Source: Flectobacillus major DSM 103 (GTDB taxonomy: Bacteria; Bacteroidota; Bacteroidia; Cytophagales; Spirosomataceae). Taken from it: DNA of 64,000 nucleotides. Below are positions 63,068 to 64,000 of the stretch, piece after piece; the stretch's first letter is position 1; each line of letters starts with the position of its first letter. The notes below the pieces were generated by a model that was not told the DNA's origin, did not search any database, and was given only the letters and a program-made list of their open reading frames with translations. Where the stretch lies: NCBI RefSeq assembly GCF_000427405.1, contig NZ_KE386491.1, positions 3,729,812 to 3,793,811 on the forward strand, given 5' to 3'. The position numbers and the translations under genes are program-made.

Positions 63068-63135
63068 TCGACATTGCCATAAAGAAGATTTGATATTGTA
63101 AATCGCTTTTCGGAATTATAGATATGTTATAGAAT

Positions 63136-63738
63136 ATGATGAATCATTCAAAAAAAGCTTCAAATCGCTTAGAGCGTTTCGTAAGAGATAATCGAGATGA
63201 GTTTGAAAACTTTGAACCATCGGTAGGATTGTGGGATAAAATAGAACAACATTTGCCCGCCAACCAAGATGAAACCAAAACGGTTAAAAAAAATAATATT
63301 ATCACCATTATCCCTGATGTACAGCGATACTGGCGAGTAGTGGCTACTGTTGCCTTAGTTTTGGGAATTAGCTCTGTGTATTTTTTTAGAAAACAGACCG
63401 AAAGCTCAGACCTTATCGTAAATCAGGTAAACCCTCAGTATAGCAAGCAAATGGTACATTATGCTAACCTTATCGAAACCAAACGTGATGAAATAAAACA
63501 AATAGCCACCAACGAGCCAGCCCTTTATAAAGAGTTTTCGGAAGAGATCGAGAGGCTCAACCACGACTACCAAAGCCTGAGAGCGGAATTGCCCCAAACC
63601 CCCAATCAGGAAGAGTTAGTGAAAGCAATGATTCAAAATCTGCAAGTACAATTAGATATTTTGAATCAACAGTTATCTATTATTCACAAAGTTAAAGAAG
63701 CAAAGAAAAATCATGGAAAGATTATTCAAAATATATAA
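63136..63738 (+). CDS. Putative anti-sigma factor (single-pass membrane protein)
   Basis: 200 residues. The N-terminal cytosolic ~65 residues (SNRLERFVRDNRDEFENFEP, VGLWDKIEQHL) precede one membrane segment (VVATVALVLGISSVYFF, ~73-89). The rest is a long periplasmic helical region (SEEIERLNHDYQSLRAEL, VQLDILNQQLSIIHKVKEA). The position just after an ECF sigma gene and the single transmembrane helix suggest it holds the sigma factor, but no ZAS (anti-sigma zinc) motif is visible. It overlaps the start of the next gene by 26 nt. Confidence 0.7.
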   Translation: MMNHSKKASNRLERFVRDNRDEFENFEPSVGLWDKIEQHLPANQDETKTVKKNNIITIIPDVQRYWRVVATVALVLGISSVYFFRKQTESSDLIVNQVNPQYSKQMVHYANLIETKRDEIKQIATNEPALYKEFSEEIERLNHDYQSLRAELPQTPNQEELVKAMIQNLQVQLDILNQQLSIIHKVKEAKKNHGKIIQNI

Positions 63739-64000
63739 AAATGTATTTGTGCTGATTTTTGGGGTGTCGTATGGCATATTAGCACAAAATACGGTCGATG
63801 GGAATTTGCGTGCAAGTACCACCAATACCCGTGAAATAAAAACTATGACTATTAGCAGTACGGGTCAGGTAACTATCAATAACAATAGAAGTGTCAAGCA
63901 ATCCCAAGCTAATTGCCTTGTTATTACTGAGGGCGAAGCTGCTGGCTTAGGTAATGCCGAAAAACGCAAAACTATTTTGAAAACCTATCAAGTAGATGCC
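63713..64000 (+). CDS. Exported protein of unknown function (3' end beyond window)
   Basis: An open frame from ATG 63713 runs to the right edge (at least 96 codons), overlapping the anti-sigma-like gene by 26 nt in another frame. It begins with MERLFKIYKNVFVLIFGVSY and GILAQ, a signal peptide. After that comes NTVDGNLRASTTNTREIKTM and a beta-rich region (TISSTGQVTINNN). The overlap implies translational coupling with the putative anti-sigma gene. The family cannot be told from this fragment. Confidence 0.65.
   Translation, partial: MERLFKIYKNVFVLIFGVSYGILAQNTVDGNLRASTTNTREIKTMTISSTGQVTINNNRSVKQSQANCLVITEGEAAGLGNAEKRKTILKTYQVDA

Overview
The window looks like part of a chromosome from a low-GC, Gram-negative member of the Bacteroidota, probably a Cytophagales gliding or flexing bacterium. 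The evidence is AT-rich DNA, no Shine-Dalgarno-like starts, TANNTTTG-type -7 promoter boxes, a GldJ-like gliding/T9SS lipoprotein, many lipoproteins with SPII signals, OmpA/PD40 envelope proteins, and an outer-membrane DUF4175-type protein. I cannot name the genus from the sequence alone. The content is mostly core housekeeping. I saw no insertion sequence, prophage, CRISPR array or tRNA.

Layout: 1-705 is the 5' half of a 16S rRNA gene read leftwards, with a leader and a candidate promoter. 1.1-10.4 kb holds P5C dehydrogenase, a membrane-anchored HhH protein, threonine synthase, an acyl-CoA synthetase, an M48/MORN protease and a TPR protein. 10.36-10.86 kb is an AT-rich intergenic region full of DnaA boxes. 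It is the centre of a 5-kb zone (7.6-12.7 kb) that I count by eye to carry 16 exact TTATCCACA boxes, against 4 in the rest of the window, so it is the best candidate for the chromosome origin. mnmG, a frequent neighbour of origins, lies 3 kb further on. Between mnmG and ybeY sits a concentric dyad resembling a ParB parS site.

16-32 kb: an OmpA protein, a giant DUF4175 coiled-coil protein, exodeoxyribonuclease III, ComF, GldJ, Mfd, a PD40-OmpA protein resembling PorE, a LOG-family hydrolase and a YfcH-like epimerase. 32-45 kb: a PlsC-like acyltransferase, RecO, LptB, RecJ, a carbohydrate porin followed by an alpha-L-fucosidase, Nfu, a GT-C membrane glycosyltransferase, MutL and an M28 peptidase. 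45-50 kb: GcvT, ComB, MscS, a LytTR regulator, a PAS-LuxR regulator and a cupin. 50.4-57.2 kb is a complete tetR-tolC-MFP-RND efflux operon with a readable promoter and operator. 57-64 kb: an S41 protease/barrel pair, a DsbA-like oxidoreductase, two paralogous DUF4136-like lipoproteins, a DUF985 cupin, and an ECF sigma factor/putative anti-sigma/secreted protein operon that runs off the end.

Two themes link the genes: DNA replication and repair (origin, xth, mfd, recO, recJ, mutL) and the cell envelope (lptB, GldJ, OmpA proteins, porin, RND pump, lipoproteins). The most novel observation is a family of intergenic elements (three copies: 17.65, 48.05 and 57.23 kb) with 21-bp terminal inverted repeats and a common GGCGGTCG hairpin. 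All three lie between convergent genes, where they may act as mobile bidirectional terminators.
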